A stretch of DNA of 6,791 nt from DASUMP01 sp036277635 (GCA_036277635.1 DASUMP010000241.1:1-6791), one strand, 5' to 3'; shown: positions 1 through 5,823, counted from the stretch's first letter. A program made the numbers and translations. Notes: generated from the letters alone by a model not told the origin.

Positions 1-1
1 G

Positions 2-799
2 GCGGGCGAGTTCCTCGGGTCCGATCCCGTGCGGCACAACCTGATCCTCACGTTGCTCCACGGGCGCGTCGCCGCCCCCGAACCCGGGCGGTACTGGGTG
101 GTGGACGCCGACGACCGGGCGTGCGGGGTGGTGTTCCAGTCGCCGCTGCAGTTCGTCGCGACGCTCACCCCGATGTCGTCGGCCGCGGCGAGCGCCGCCG
201 CCGACGCGATCGCCGACGCGGGTGTCGCGCTCCCGGGCGTGAGCGCCGAAGCCGCGACGGCCGCGCACTTCGCGGGGCGGTGGACCGAGCGGACGCAGGC
301 GGCCGCGCTCCCGGATCTGGGCCAGCGTCTCTACGCCTTCGGCGAACCCGGCGAGGTCCGTCAGGCGTCGGGCGTCGTCCGGCGCGCCGACGAGCACGAC
401 CGCGGCGTTCTGATCGAGTGGACCGAAGCGTTCGAGCACGAGATCGGCGAGCAACCGTCCGATGCTGCCGCCGTCGTGGACCGTCGATTGCGCAGTCAAC
501 AGCTCTTCGCGTGGGAGGACGGTGGCGTGGTGGCGATGGCGGGGGTCTCGGCGCCGGTTGGCGACGTCGTTCGCGTCGGGCCCGTATACACGCCGCCGGC
601 CGCGCGCGGTCACGGCTATGCGTCGGCCCTCGTCGCGTCGTTGTCGATCGACGCGCGGTCACGTGGGCTGCGATGCATCCTCTTCGCCGACCTCGCGAAC
701 CCGACGGCGAACGCCTTGTACCGACGGATCGGCTACCAGGCGGTCGCCGAATGGCTGCGCTACCGATTCGAACCCGCAGAACGTGTGACGAATCACTGA
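2..799 (+). CDS. GNAT-family N-acetyltransferase, 5'-truncated
   Basis: Predicted acetyl-CoA-dependent N-acyltransferase; the acceptor cannot be told from sequence. The reading frame is open to the left edge. A GTG at 29 could be a start, but the codons before it read AGEFLGSDP and join smoothly to VRHNLILTLL, as in larger GNAT proteins, so the true start is probably outside the window. Numbering from that GTG, the C-terminal GNAT fold spans about 115-250. Motif A is seen as VGPVYTPP followed by the pyrophosphate loop R193-G194-H195-G196-Y197, and motif B as NPTANALYRRIGY (224-236). The roughly 110 residues before it look like a second, degenerate domain, common in two-domain actinobacterial GNATs. 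The stop is followed by 66 bases and then the metallophosphoesterase on the same strand, which appears to have its own promoter, so co-transcription is possible but not needed. Family call is firm; substrate unknown. Confidence 0.9.
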   Translation, partial: AGEFLGSDPVRHNLILTLLHGRVAAPEPGRYWVVDADDRACGVVFQSPLQFVATLTPMSSAAASAAADAIADAGVALPGVSAEAATAAHFAGRWTERTQAAALPDLGQRLYAFGEPGEVRQASGVVRRADEHDRGVLIEWTEAFEHEIGEQPSDAAAVVDRRLRSQQLFAWEDGGVVAMAGVSAPVGDVVRVGPVYTPPAARGHGYASALVASLSIDARSRGLRCILFADLANPTANALYRRIGYQAVAEWLRYRFEPAERVTNH

Positions 800-816
800 C
801 GCGCTCCTGACCGTCG

Positions 817-846
817 CGTGATCGCGCCGAGCAAGTCTCGTGATCG
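817..846. repeat. Two direct copies of CGTGATCG, 22 bp apart
   Basis: The octamer CGTGATCG occurs at 817-824 and again at 839-846, a period of 22 bp or about two helical turns. The second copy lies just upstream of the -10 element at 854-859. This is a geometry that could serve a repressor of the metallophosphoesterase gene. Each copy contains the palindrome TGATC(G/A)-like core and sits in a weak hairpin. The octamer is short enough that chance recurrence is possible. Confidence 0.3.
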
Positions 847-853
847 GGACGCA

Positions 854-868
854 TACGCTCGGGGCGTG
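854..868 (+). promoter_or_regulatory. Leaderless promoter of metallophosphoesterase gene
   Basis: TACGCT at 854-859 matches the actinobacterial -10 consensus TANNNT. Six bases separate it from the GTG at 866, so transcription would start on or within a base or two of the start codon. No Shine-Dalgarno sequence precedes that GTG, which agrees with a leaderless mRNA. No clear -35 hexamer is visible. Confidence 0.55.
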
Positions 869-1597
869 CGCCTGCTCCTGGTGTCGGATCTGCACTACAC
901 GCTCAAGCAGCTCGACTGGGTGGTCGCGCGCGCCGACGACTACGACGTCGTCGTGCTCGCCGGCGATCACCTCGACGCGGGGTCGTTCGTCGAACCCGAC
1001 GTGCAGATCGTCGTCGTGCTCGAGTACCTCGCTCGCCTCGCCACGAAGGCGACGGTGATCGCGAGCTCCGGCAACCACGACCTGAACGCGCGCAACGACC
1101 ACGGCGAGAAGTCGGCGGTGTGGCTGCAACGAGCTCGCGAGCTGGGTGTGCACACCGATGGCGCGCGCGTCGAGCGCGACGACGCGATCGTGACCGTGTG
1201 CGAGTGGTGGGACGGACCGCGTTCGCGCGGTGCGGTCGACGAGCAGCTGCGCGTCGACGCCGAGAAGGTCGACGACCGGCCCTGGATCTGGGTGTACCAC
1301 GCTCCCCCCGACGAGTCACCGACGAGCTGGACGGGCACGCGCCACTACGGCGACGCCGACCTGCGCGCGTGGATCGCCGAGCACCAGCCCGATCTCGTGC
1401 TGTGCGGTCACGTGCACGAGTCGCCGTTCAAGACCGAGGGTGGCTGGTTCGACCGGATCGGCGCGACCACCGTGTTGAACGCCGGCCGGCAACGGGGGCC
1501 GCTCCCGGCGCACGTCGTCGTCGACACCGCCGACGGTGCGCTCACGTGGATCTCGCTCGCGGGCGTCGAGCACGCGTCGCTCGCGCCCGTCGCCTGA
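866..1597 (+). CDS. Calcineurin-like metallophosphoesterase
   Basis: A 243-residue cytosolic phosphoesterase of the calcineurin-like superfamily, which hydrolyses phosphomonoesters or phosphodiesters at a two-metal centre. All metal-binding blocks are present in order: D8-L-H10 near the N-terminus, G33-D34-H35-L-D37, G69-N70-H71-D72, H145 in YHAPP, and G181-H182-V183-H184. There is no signal peptide or membrane segment. An upstream in-frame GTG at 818 would add 16 residues (MIAPSKSRDRDAYARG), but it has no ribosome site and would displace the DLH strand from its usual position at the very N-terminus. The GTG at 866 gives MRLLLVSDLH and fits the -10 element at 854-859. The gene ends nine bases from the stop of the opposing cNMP-type gene. 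Natural substrate (nucleotide, cyclic nucleotide, nucleic acid or other) is unknown. The neighbouring cyclic-nucleotide-type domain makes a cAMP link tempting but unproven. Confidence 0.9.
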   Translation: MRLLLVSDLHYTLKQLDWVVARADDYDVVVLAGDHLDAGSFVEPDVQIVVVLEYLARLATKATVIASSGNHDLNARNDHGEKSAVWLQRARELGVHTDGARVERDDAIVTVCEWWDGPRSRGAVDEQLRVDAEKVDDRPWIWVYHAPPDESPTSWTGTRHYGDADLRAWIAEHQPDLVLCGHVHESPFKTEGGWFDRIGATTVLNAGRQRGPLPAHVVVDTADGALTWISLAGVEHASLAPVA

Positions 1598-1606
1598 CGC
1601 GCGCGC

Positions 1607-2092
1607 TCAGTACTCGGGGTCGGGATCTCGATCCGAGCTGAGCTCGCTGCGGGTGCCGGACGCGCGCGAGAGGGCCGAGAGCACGGTGTCGACCATGCCG
1701 AGGCCTCCTTCGTGGTCGCCGTACTGCTGCTTGAGGTCGGCGAGGTACGACGTCATCAGCTGCAGCCGCGACGCGAGCAGGCGTGCGAGTGCGAGCGCGA
1801 GTTCAGGATCGGTGGCGAGCCGCGCTCGCGCGTCGGCGACGACCGCAACCGTCGACGGCACCGCGGCGCGCACGTCCGCGGAGGACGGTCGGCCGAGCAC
1901 GACCGACATCTCACCGACGCACGACCCGCGCTCGTCGATCGTCGCGATCGACATCCCCGACTTCTCGACGACGAGTGCGCCGTCGAGCAACACGTACAGC
2001 GACCCGCCGTCGTCGCCGTCGCGCAACAGCGTCGCGCCGGCGTCGAGATCGAGCGTGGGGACTCCGTTCGCGAGGTCGAGCAGCTCCTGCAC
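1607..2092 (-). CDS. Stand-alone cyclic-nucleotide-binding-domain protein lacking the phosphate-binding Arg
   Basis: A 161-residue soluble protein with one cNMP-binding (CAP-ED) beta-roll at about 10-87. The typical glycine-rich turns are visible (DAGATLLRDGDDGGSLYVLL), as is the phosphate-binding cassette G60-E61-M-S-V-V-L-G-R68-P69-S70-S71-A72-D73-V74. Gly60 and Glu61, which contact the ribose in the family, are kept. The arginine that holds the cyclic phosphate (in PRAAT of PKA or ERSAW of CRP) aligns with Ser70, so ligand binding may be lost or altered. Residues 88-135 form a helical, possibly coiled segment, followed by a polar, acidic tail. There is no helix-turn-helix, so this is not a CRP-type transcription factor; it may act through partners. 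The GTG start is the only usual start codon in the frame, since an in-frame TGA lies at 2117-2119. No Shine-Dalgarno is seen; a weak -10-like GAGACT lies six bases upstream (2099-2104), so it may also be leaderless. Partner and role unknown. Confidence 0.85.
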   Translation of the reverse strand: MQELLDLANGVPTLDLDAGATLLRDGDDGGSLYVLLDGALVVEKSGMSIATIDERGSCVGEMSVVLGRPSSADVRAAVPSTVAVVADARARLATDPELALALARLLASRLQLMTSYLADLKQQYGDHEGGLGMVDTVLSALSRASGTRSELSSDRDPDPEY

Positions 2093-2138
2093 GCGCCGAG
2101 TCTCGCGCGCCGCGCGTCAGGGTCACGGCTGGTCGTCA

Positions 2139-2160
2139 CGCTCCCGTCAGGCCGGGAGCG
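2139..2160. terminator. Perfect 8-bp GC hairpin between small ORF and cNMP gene
   Basis: CGCTCCCG (2139-2146) and CGGGAGCG (2153-2160) are exact inverted repeats around a six-base loop. On the minus strand the hairpin begins 18 bases after the stop of the candidate 22-residue peptide gene and lies 46 bases before the cNMP-protein start. It could therefore end the short transcript or influence the next gene. There is no T-tract, which is common in actinobacterial terminators. Confidence 0.45.
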
Positions 2161-2178
2161 CGGGCACGAACGTCGAGA

Positions 2179-2247
2179 TCAGTGCTCGTCGTGACGGTGG
2201 AGCAGCACGTCGACGACGATCTTCACCGCAGTGGTGATGACTCGCAT
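2179..2247 (-). CDS. Candidate 22-residue small protein with His-rich tail
   Basis: A short ORF with ATG at 2245-2247 and TGA at 2179-2181. It is preceded by an AGGGAG ribosome-binding site (2254-2259) with a six-base spacer, one of the best Shine-Dalgarno sequences in the window. The predicted peptide starts MRVITTAV. Its hydrophobic stretch (about residues 3-16) is interrupted by Lys9 and Asp13, which would pair across one helical turn. The tail is HRHDEH, giving three His, one Asp and one Glu in six residues. Almost every third codon position is G or C while second positions are low in GC, as in real genes here. An amphipathic or membrane-surface helix with a metal-binding tail is possible. 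It lies between divergent osmC and the cNMP-protein gene, and a GC hairpin follows its stop. I do not recognise the peptide; its small size means chance cannot be excluded. Confidence 0.45.
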   Translation of the reverse strand: MRVITTAVKIVVDVLLHRHDEH

Positions 2248-2253
2248 GGCCGA

Positions 2254-2259
2254 CTCCCT
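2254..2259 (-). promoter_or_regulatory. Shine-Dalgarno AGGGAG of the 22-residue ORF
   Basis: Read on the minus strand, AGGGAG lies six bases before the ATG at 2247. It stands out because most genes in this window have no such site. It is the main reason for calling the small ORF. Confidence 0.45.
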
Positions 2260-2307
2260 TCGCTGACGTCATCGACCTATCGGCGTCGCCGCCGGATCGG
2301 TGCAGCG

Positions 2308-2331
2308 ATTTCTGCTCCGGCTCCGAGAAAT
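2308..2331. repeat. Inverted repeat ATTTCT-N12-AGAAAT upstream of osmC
   Basis: ATTTCT (2308-2313) and AGAAAT (2326-2331) are exact inverted repeats. The 12-base spacer is itself a tandem duplication of GCTCCG. AT-rich half-sites stand out in this GC-rich DNA. The element lies 69 to 92 bases before the osmC start and upstream of the divergent small ORF, a position suited to an operator serving either direction. Confidence 0.35.
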
Positions 2332-2386
2332 GATGCGGACGGACCACGCGTCCTCGACCTCGGCCGACGCGAGACGCCGGACTCGT

Positions 2387-2402
2387 TAGCCTGCGCCGCA
2401 TG
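2387..2402 (+). promoter_or_regulatory. Leaderless promoter of osmC
   Basis: TAGCCT at 2387-2392 fits the TANNNT -10 consensus and ends seven bases before the ATG at 2400, so the transcript should begin at the start codon. A partial -35 match, CCGACG at 2364-2369, lies at the ideal 17-base spacing. No Shine-Dalgarno is present between the -10 and the ATG. Confidence 0.6.
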
Positions 2403-2825
2403 GCAACCACACGAAACGCAACCACCCGCTGGCAGGGCGCCCTCCTCGACGGTGCCGGACAGGTCACCCTCGAGTCGTCGGGGCTCGGCACCTTCGACGT
2501 GACCTGGCCGTCGCGCGCCGAGGAGCCCAACGGCCGCACGAGCCCCGAAGAGCTGATCGCCGCCGCGCACTCCGCGTGCTACTCCATGGCCCTGTCGAGC
2601 ACGCTGGCGAAGGCGGGCACCCCACCCGAGCGGCTCGAGACCTCCGCCGCGGTGACGTTCCAACCCGGGGAGGGCATCACCGGCGTGCACCTCACGGTGC
2701 GGGGAACGGTCCCCGGCGCGTCGGCCGACGACTTCGCGAACGCGGCGGAGACGGCCAAGGTCAACTGCCCGGTGAGCAAGGCGATGACCGGCACGACGAT
2801 CACGCTCGACGCCGCGCTCGCCTGA
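2400..2825 (+). CDS. osmC: OsmC-type peroxiredoxin
   Basis: A 141-residue cytosolic thiol peroxidase of the OsmC/Ohr superfamily, which reduces organic hydroperoxides (and peroxide) with two redox cysteines. Length matches E. coli OsmC (about 143). The peroxidatic Cys60 lies in the signature SPEELIAAAHSACYSMAL (48-65) and the resolving Cys123 in NCPVSKA, both placed as in OsmC. The acidic Glu50/Glu51 pair before the first helix is conserved. The SPEELIAAAHSAC and NCPVSKA blocks, plus the N-terminal W-x-G, favour the OsmC branch over Ohr. The protein would act as an intertwined dimer. The ATG is fixed by the leaderless promoter just before it. No thiol-responsive regulator gene of the OhrR type is next to it, so control is likely elsewhere or through sites in 2260-2399. 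A long hairpin 26 bases after the stop probably ends the transcript. Confidence 0.93.
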   Translation: MATTRNATTRWQGALLDGAGQVTLESSGLGTFDVTWPSRAEEPNGRTSPEELIAAAHSACYSMALSSTLAKAGTPPERLETSAAVTFQPGEGITGVHLTVRGTVPGASADDFANAAETAKVNCPVSKAMTGTTITLDAALA

Positions 2826-2851
2826 GCGCGGATCTCGCGGACCTCACCGAG

Positions 2852-2897
2852 GGGCGGTCCCAGGTCACGGGTGGGGGCCGACGACCCGGGACCGCCC
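2852..2897 (+). terminator. Hairpin after osmC, 10-bp outer stem
   Basis: GGGCGGTCCC (2852-2861) pairs exactly with GGGACCGCCC (2888-2897). After one A-C mismatch the stem continues with GGTC (2863-2866) and GACC (2883-2886), and a short CGG/CCG pairing is possible inside. It begins 26 bases after the osmC stop, so transcription termination is likely although no T-run follows. Confidence 0.6.
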
Positions 2898-2971
2898 GGC
2901 TCGGAATCCAGCGGCTACCACCGCGGACCGGCGTCGCAAACCCCCAGTTCCGTGCCGGATCCGCCACGCTC

Positions 2972-2999
2972 CGTGGCATCGGACGGCAACGGCGTGGCA
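2972..2999. repeat. CGTGGCA direct repeat, 21-bp period
   Basis: CGTGGCA occurs at 2972-2978 and 2993-2999, spaced by two turns of the helix. The first copy also forms the right arm of the hairpin GCCACG-CTC-CGTGGC. Paired half-sites for a regulator acting on the downstream membrane protein gene are possible. Recurrence by chance is also possible in DNA of this composition. Confidence 0.3.
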
Positions 3000-3015
3000 A
3001 AGACTGGACGCCGAG

Positions 3016-3031
3016 TGTGACGCGCGTCACG
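3016..3031. promoter_or_regulatory. Crp/Fnr-type operator candidate
   Basis: TGTGA-CGCGCG-TCACG fits the Crp consensus TGTGA-N6-TCACA at nine of ten fixed positions. Its core, GTGACGCGCGTCAC (3017-3030), is a perfect 14-bp palindrome. It lies 31 bases before the ATG of the 79-residue membrane protein. The small cNMP-type protein in this window has no DNA-binding domain, so a regulator would have to be encoded elsewhere. Confidence 0.5.
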
Positions 3032-3061
3032 ATCGGAGCGAACAGCCGGGGGGTTCGGAGA

Positions 3062-3301
3062 ATGCTCGTGTTGGCGGTGCTGCCCGTCGTGGGCGTGCTG
3101 ATCGGCTGGGACGGCGCCCGCCGTCGCAGCACCGAGACGCTTGCGCTGGCGACGATCCTCGCCGTGTTCCTCGCCGGGCTCGTGGCCGCGGTCGACCACC
3201 GGGGCTGGGTGCAACCGTCGGTGAGCGTGCTCCTGACGGTCACGCTGACGAAGCTGGCGATCGTGACCCGCCGGCGCTGGGACGCCCGGACCGTGCGCTG
3301 A
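3062..3301 (+). CDS. Small three-helix membrane protein, 79 residues
   Basis: Hypothetical inner-membrane protein; no family recognised. Three hydrophobic segments are visible: about 1-16 (MLVLAVLPVVGVLIGW), 27-45 (around TLALATILAVFLAGL) and 53-67. Short basic loops separate them (ARRRS at 19-23) and the C-terminus is Arg-rich (TRRRWDARTVR). Positive charges at both the first loop and the tail suggest these face the cytoplasm, though the topology is uncertain. Third codon positions are strongly GC, as in neighbours. The ATG was chosen because the hydrophobic run begins there and a GGGGGG run at 3048-3053 could serve as ribosome site eight bases away. The frame stays open far upstream but reads as out-of-frame osmC. 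The Crp-like palindrome lies just upstream. It converges on the next gene with 14 bases between stop codons. Confidence 0.7.
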   Translation: MLVLAVLPVVGVLIGWDGARRRSTETLALATILAVFLAGLVAAVDHRGWVQPSVSVLLTVTLTKLAIVTRRRWDARTVR

Positions 3302-3315
3302 GCGACGGCGTGAGC

Positions 3316-3669
3316 TCAGGCGCCGAACAGCCCGGCCGACGACACCGCCGCGCCGAGCGCCCCACAGGCGATCGCCGCCACGCCGAGCCCCGAGCCGACC
3401 CGCCCGGGCAGGTGCTCGGCCCGCCAGCGGACGTGCGCGCCGAGGGCGATCCCCTGGACCGACGCGACGAGGCAGACCGCGGCCAGCGCGGGGAGGATGC
3501 CGAAGGAGAGCGCGGCGACGCCGAGCACGACCGCGAGGTAGCCCTCGCGCATGTTGTCGCGCGTCGTGATGCGGACCCCGACGCCGGGGTCGGTGCGCTC
3601 CGCCTGCACTTCTTTCGTAACGGAGGACCGCCGGAAGCCCTTGATGGGCCGTCCGAACCAGTTCCTCAC
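3316..3669 (-). CDS. Predicted membrane protein, 117 residues, downstream of glucan phosphorylase
   Basis: Hypothetical membrane protein. A polar, basic N-terminal region of about 40 residues is followed by a long hydrophobic stretch at 43-76, broken by Pro60 (perhaps a helical hairpin), a charged loop HVRWRAEHLPGR (79-90) and a last membrane helix at about 92-115. The GTG at 3669 is the first possible start, since an in-frame TGA lies at 3676-3678. GAAGG is present but only three bases before the GTG, which is closer than usual. Alternative starts are GTG at 3609 and ATG at 3552 (78 residues, beginning MREGYLAVV); neither has a better ribosome site. It follows the alpha-glucan phosphorylase stop by 23 bases on the same strand, so the two are probably co-transcribed. 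I recognise no family and no link to glycogen chemistry. Confidence 0.65.
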   Translation of the reverse strand: MRNWFGRPIKGFRRSSVTKEVQAERTDPGVGVRITTRDNMREGYLAVVLGVAALSFGILPALAAVCLVASVQGIALGAHVRWRAEHLPGRVGSGLGVAAIACGALGAAVSSAGLFGA

Positions 3670-3692
3670 CGACCTTCAGCGCGGCGGGCGCC

Positions 3693-5819
3693 TCACGGGT
3701 GGCGGTACACGTCGCGCACGTAGTCGGCGACCATGCGATCGGCGCTGAACCGCCACCCGATCGTGCGCAGACTCGCCTTCATCCGGGCCACCCAGGCGCG
3801 CGGGATCCCGGCGGCGTCCCGATCGTGGAACATCGGGACCACGTCGTGCTCGATCACGTCGTAGAGCGCGGTCGCGTGACGGTGGTCCTGGGCGGCCCAG
3901 TCGTCGTCGGGTTCGCCGTCGATCGCCCATCCGTTCGTGCCGTCGTGGGCCTCGGCCCACCAGCCGTCGAGGACGCTCACGTTCAACGCCCCGTTGAGCG
4001 CGGCCTTCATGCCGCTCGTGCCGCTCGCCTCCATGGGGGGCCGGGGGACGTTGAGCCACACGTCGCACCCCGCGACGAGTCGAGCCGCATACGACAGGTC
4101 GTAGTCCTCGAGGAACGCGACCCGTCCCGCGACGCCAGGCGCGTCCTTGAGGCCGAACAGCTGCTGGGTCACCTGCTTCGCGCTCTCGTCCATCGGGTGG
4201 GCCTTGCCCGCGAAGAGGAACTGCAAGGGGCGATCGCCGTCGAGCAGCGCGAGCGCGCGCTGCGGATCGACCGAGAGCAGATGGAGTCGCTTGTAGGTCG
4301 CGATGCGGCGCGCGAACCCGACGGTGAGCACGCCGGGATCGAACGTCGTCCACGCGGCACGGACGTACTCGAGCTGCTCGCCCCGAGCGAGACGATCGGT
4401 GACCGCGCGGGAGCGGCAGTGCTCGACCAGCTCGGCGCGCAGCTCGCAACGAACCGCCCAGAGGTCCGAGTCGGGGATCGCGTCGATCGCCGACCATGTG
4501 TCGGGATCGGCGGCGCGAGTCTCCCATCCGGCGCCGAGGTGCTCGTCGAGCAACGCCCGCATGCGCGGCGCCATCCAGGTGGGAACGTGCACACCGTTCG
4601 TCACCGATGTGATCGGGACCGATGATGCGTCACGGTCGGGGAACATCGGCTGCCACATCGAGCGCGCCACGTCACCGTGGCGCGCGCTGACGCCGTTCAC
4701 GCTGCGACTCGCGCGGATCGCGAGTGGCGTCATCCCGACGGGCTCGTCGGTCCCGGGCGTGATCCGGCACAGGTCGAGGAAGCGGTCGGGGTCGAGACCC
4801 ACTCGCGCGGGGACACCGCCGAGCGTCGCCAGCAGCTCGTCGGCGCCGTAGGTCTCATTGCCGGCGGCGACGGGCGTGTGGGTCGTGAACACGAACCGTT
4901 CGCGCACCCGAGCGAGCGGCTCGTCACGCGCGTCGTCGCGATCGGAGCGCGACGCGAGCTCGAGCGCGGCCAGCGCGGCGTGGCCTTCGTTGAGGTGGAC
5001 CACCGCCGGGTCGATACCGAGCGCGTCGAGCGCGAGCACGCCGCCGATACCGAGCAGCGAGTACTGCGCGAGTCGGACCGATCGGTTGCCTTCGTACAAG
5101 CGACTCGTCACCCAGCGTTCGAGCTCGGAGTTCTCGGGGAGGTCGGCGTCGAGCAAGAAGAGCGGCACGCGTCCGACCGCGACACGCCACACCTGCGCGG
5201 CGAGCTCGCCGTCCCACGCCGGGACGCGCACCACGATCGGGCGACCGTCGGCGCCGGTCACGAGCGCCGCAGGCAGGTCGCGCGGATCGAGGTCGATCCA
5301 GTACTCGTGCTGGCGCCCGCCGGTGTCGATCCGCTGGTGGAAGTAGCCCCGCCGGTACAGCAGCCCGACGGCGACCATCGGGAGCGCGCGATCCGACGCG
5401 GCCTTCAAGATGTCGCCGGCGAGCACGCCGAGGCCGCCGGAGTACACGGGAAGCGAGCGGTGGACGCCGAACTCCGCGCAGACGAACGCGACCGGCCGCC
5501 GCGGATCGACGGCGGTGTCCCACGGTCGCGCGCGATCGGCGGCGAGCACCTCGGCGAGCCACGCCGCCCGTTCGACGAGCTGCCGGTCGGCGGCCGCGCG
5601 TTCGAGCACCGGGCGGGGCGAGCTGCGCAGCAAGCGCACCGGGTTCCCGTCGCGACCGAAACGGTGGGCGTCGATGCCAGCGAACACGTCGGCGCCGCCG
5701 GGGACCCAGGACCACCGGTAGTCGTAGGCCACGGCGGCCAACGGACGCAACGGGTCGGGCAGCTCGTGGGCGAGGTCGGTGACGGCACGATCGAGGTCGT
5801 GCAGTCCGGCTCCCAGCAT
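3693..5819 (-). CDS. glgP: Alpha-glucan phosphorylase (GT35 family)
   Basis: A 708-residue cytosolic, PLP-dependent phosphorylase that splits alpha-1,4-glucans (glycogen, maltodextrin) with phosphate to give glucose-1-phosphate. It belongs to the shorter bacterial/archaeal branch of GT35. The N-terminal region (about 10-100, with YDYRWSWVPGG) resembles the DUF3417-type domain of that branch. Family blocks follow in order: YSGGLGVLAGDILKAASD (126-143), HLNEGHAA (275-282), TTHTPVAAGNETY (312-324), TNGVHVPTW (407-415), GFARRIATYKR (501-511), FAGKAHPMDE (536-545) and EASGTSGMKAALNG (597-610). Lys605 in the last block is the expected PLP lysine. The ATG at 5819 is supported by AGGAGA at 5824-5829 and by the conserved N-terminus; the same frame stays open upstream to 6302 without family similarity. 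It lies 77 bases after the ATPase gene. The exact glucan preference cannot be read from sequence. Confidence 0.93.
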   Translation of the reverse strand: MLGAGLHDLDRAVTDLAHELPDPLRPLAAVAYDYRWSWVPGGADVFAGIDAHRFGRDGNPVRLLRSSPRPVLERAAADRQLVERAAWLAEVLAADRARPWDTAVDPRRPVAFVCAEFGVHRSLPVYSGGLGVLAGDILKAASDRALPMVAVGLLYRRGYFHQRIDTGGRQHEYWIDLDPRDLPAALVTGADGRPIVVRVPAWDGELAAQVWRVAVGRVPLFLLDADLPENSELERWVTSRLYEGNRSVRLAQYSLLGIGGVLALDALGIDPAVVHLNEGHAALAALELASRSDRDDARDEPLARVRERFVFTTHTPVAAGNETYGADELLATLGGVPARVGLDPDRFLDLCRITPGTDEPVGMTPLAIRASRSVNGVSARHGDVARSMWQPMFPDRDASSVPITSVTNGVHVPTWMAPRMRALLDEHLGAGWETRAADPDTWSAIDAIPDSDLWAVRCELRAELVEHCRSRAVTDRLARGEQLEYVRAAWTTFDPGVLTVGFARRIATYKRLHLLSVDPQRALALLDGDRPLQFLFAGKAHPMDESAKQVTQQLFGLKDAPGVAGRVAFLEDYDLSYAARLVAGCDVWLNVPRPPMEASGTSGMKAALNGALNVSVLDGWWAEAHDGTNGWAIDGEPDDDWAAQDHRHATALYDVIEHDVVPMFHDRDAAGIPRAWVARMKASLRTIGWRFSADRMVADYVRDVYRHP

Positions 5820-5823
5820 CGGG

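Larger units (their letters stand above)
2826..3061. other. 236-base intergenic stretch between osmC and a small membrane protein gene
   Basis: No convincing gene is seen here on either strand. It holds the osmC hairpin (2852-2897), a tight hairpin GCCACG-CTC-CGTGGC (2963-2977), a CGTGGCA heptamer repeated 21 bp apart, and a 14-bp palindrome at 3017-3030. I tested it by eye for a tRNA and found no T-arm or acceptor match. No strong -10 is seen for the next gene; AAGACT at 3000-3005 is a weak candidate. Confidence 0.5.

Noticed and set aside
2264..2271. TGACGTCA palindrome upstream of the small ORF
   Set aside because: It resembles a eukaryotic CRE site, which has no meaning here, and an 8-bp palindrome is expected by chance; I see no paired copy.
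2898..2990. Possible tRNA or structured RNA in the osmC downstream region
   Set aside because: No T-arm GTTCRA, no acceptor pairing and no D-arm could be placed; only simple hairpins were found.
2576..3061. Long upstream extension of the 79-residue membrane protein frame
   Set aside because: It reads through osmC out of frame and then through the hairpin region, giving Arg/Gly-rich low-complexity sequence; only the part from ATG 3062 looks like protein.
1711..3300. Long Arg/Ser-rich frames on both strands across several genes
   Set aside because: They are antisense or out-of-frame readings of high-GC coding DNA, with no ribosome sites or domain signatures.
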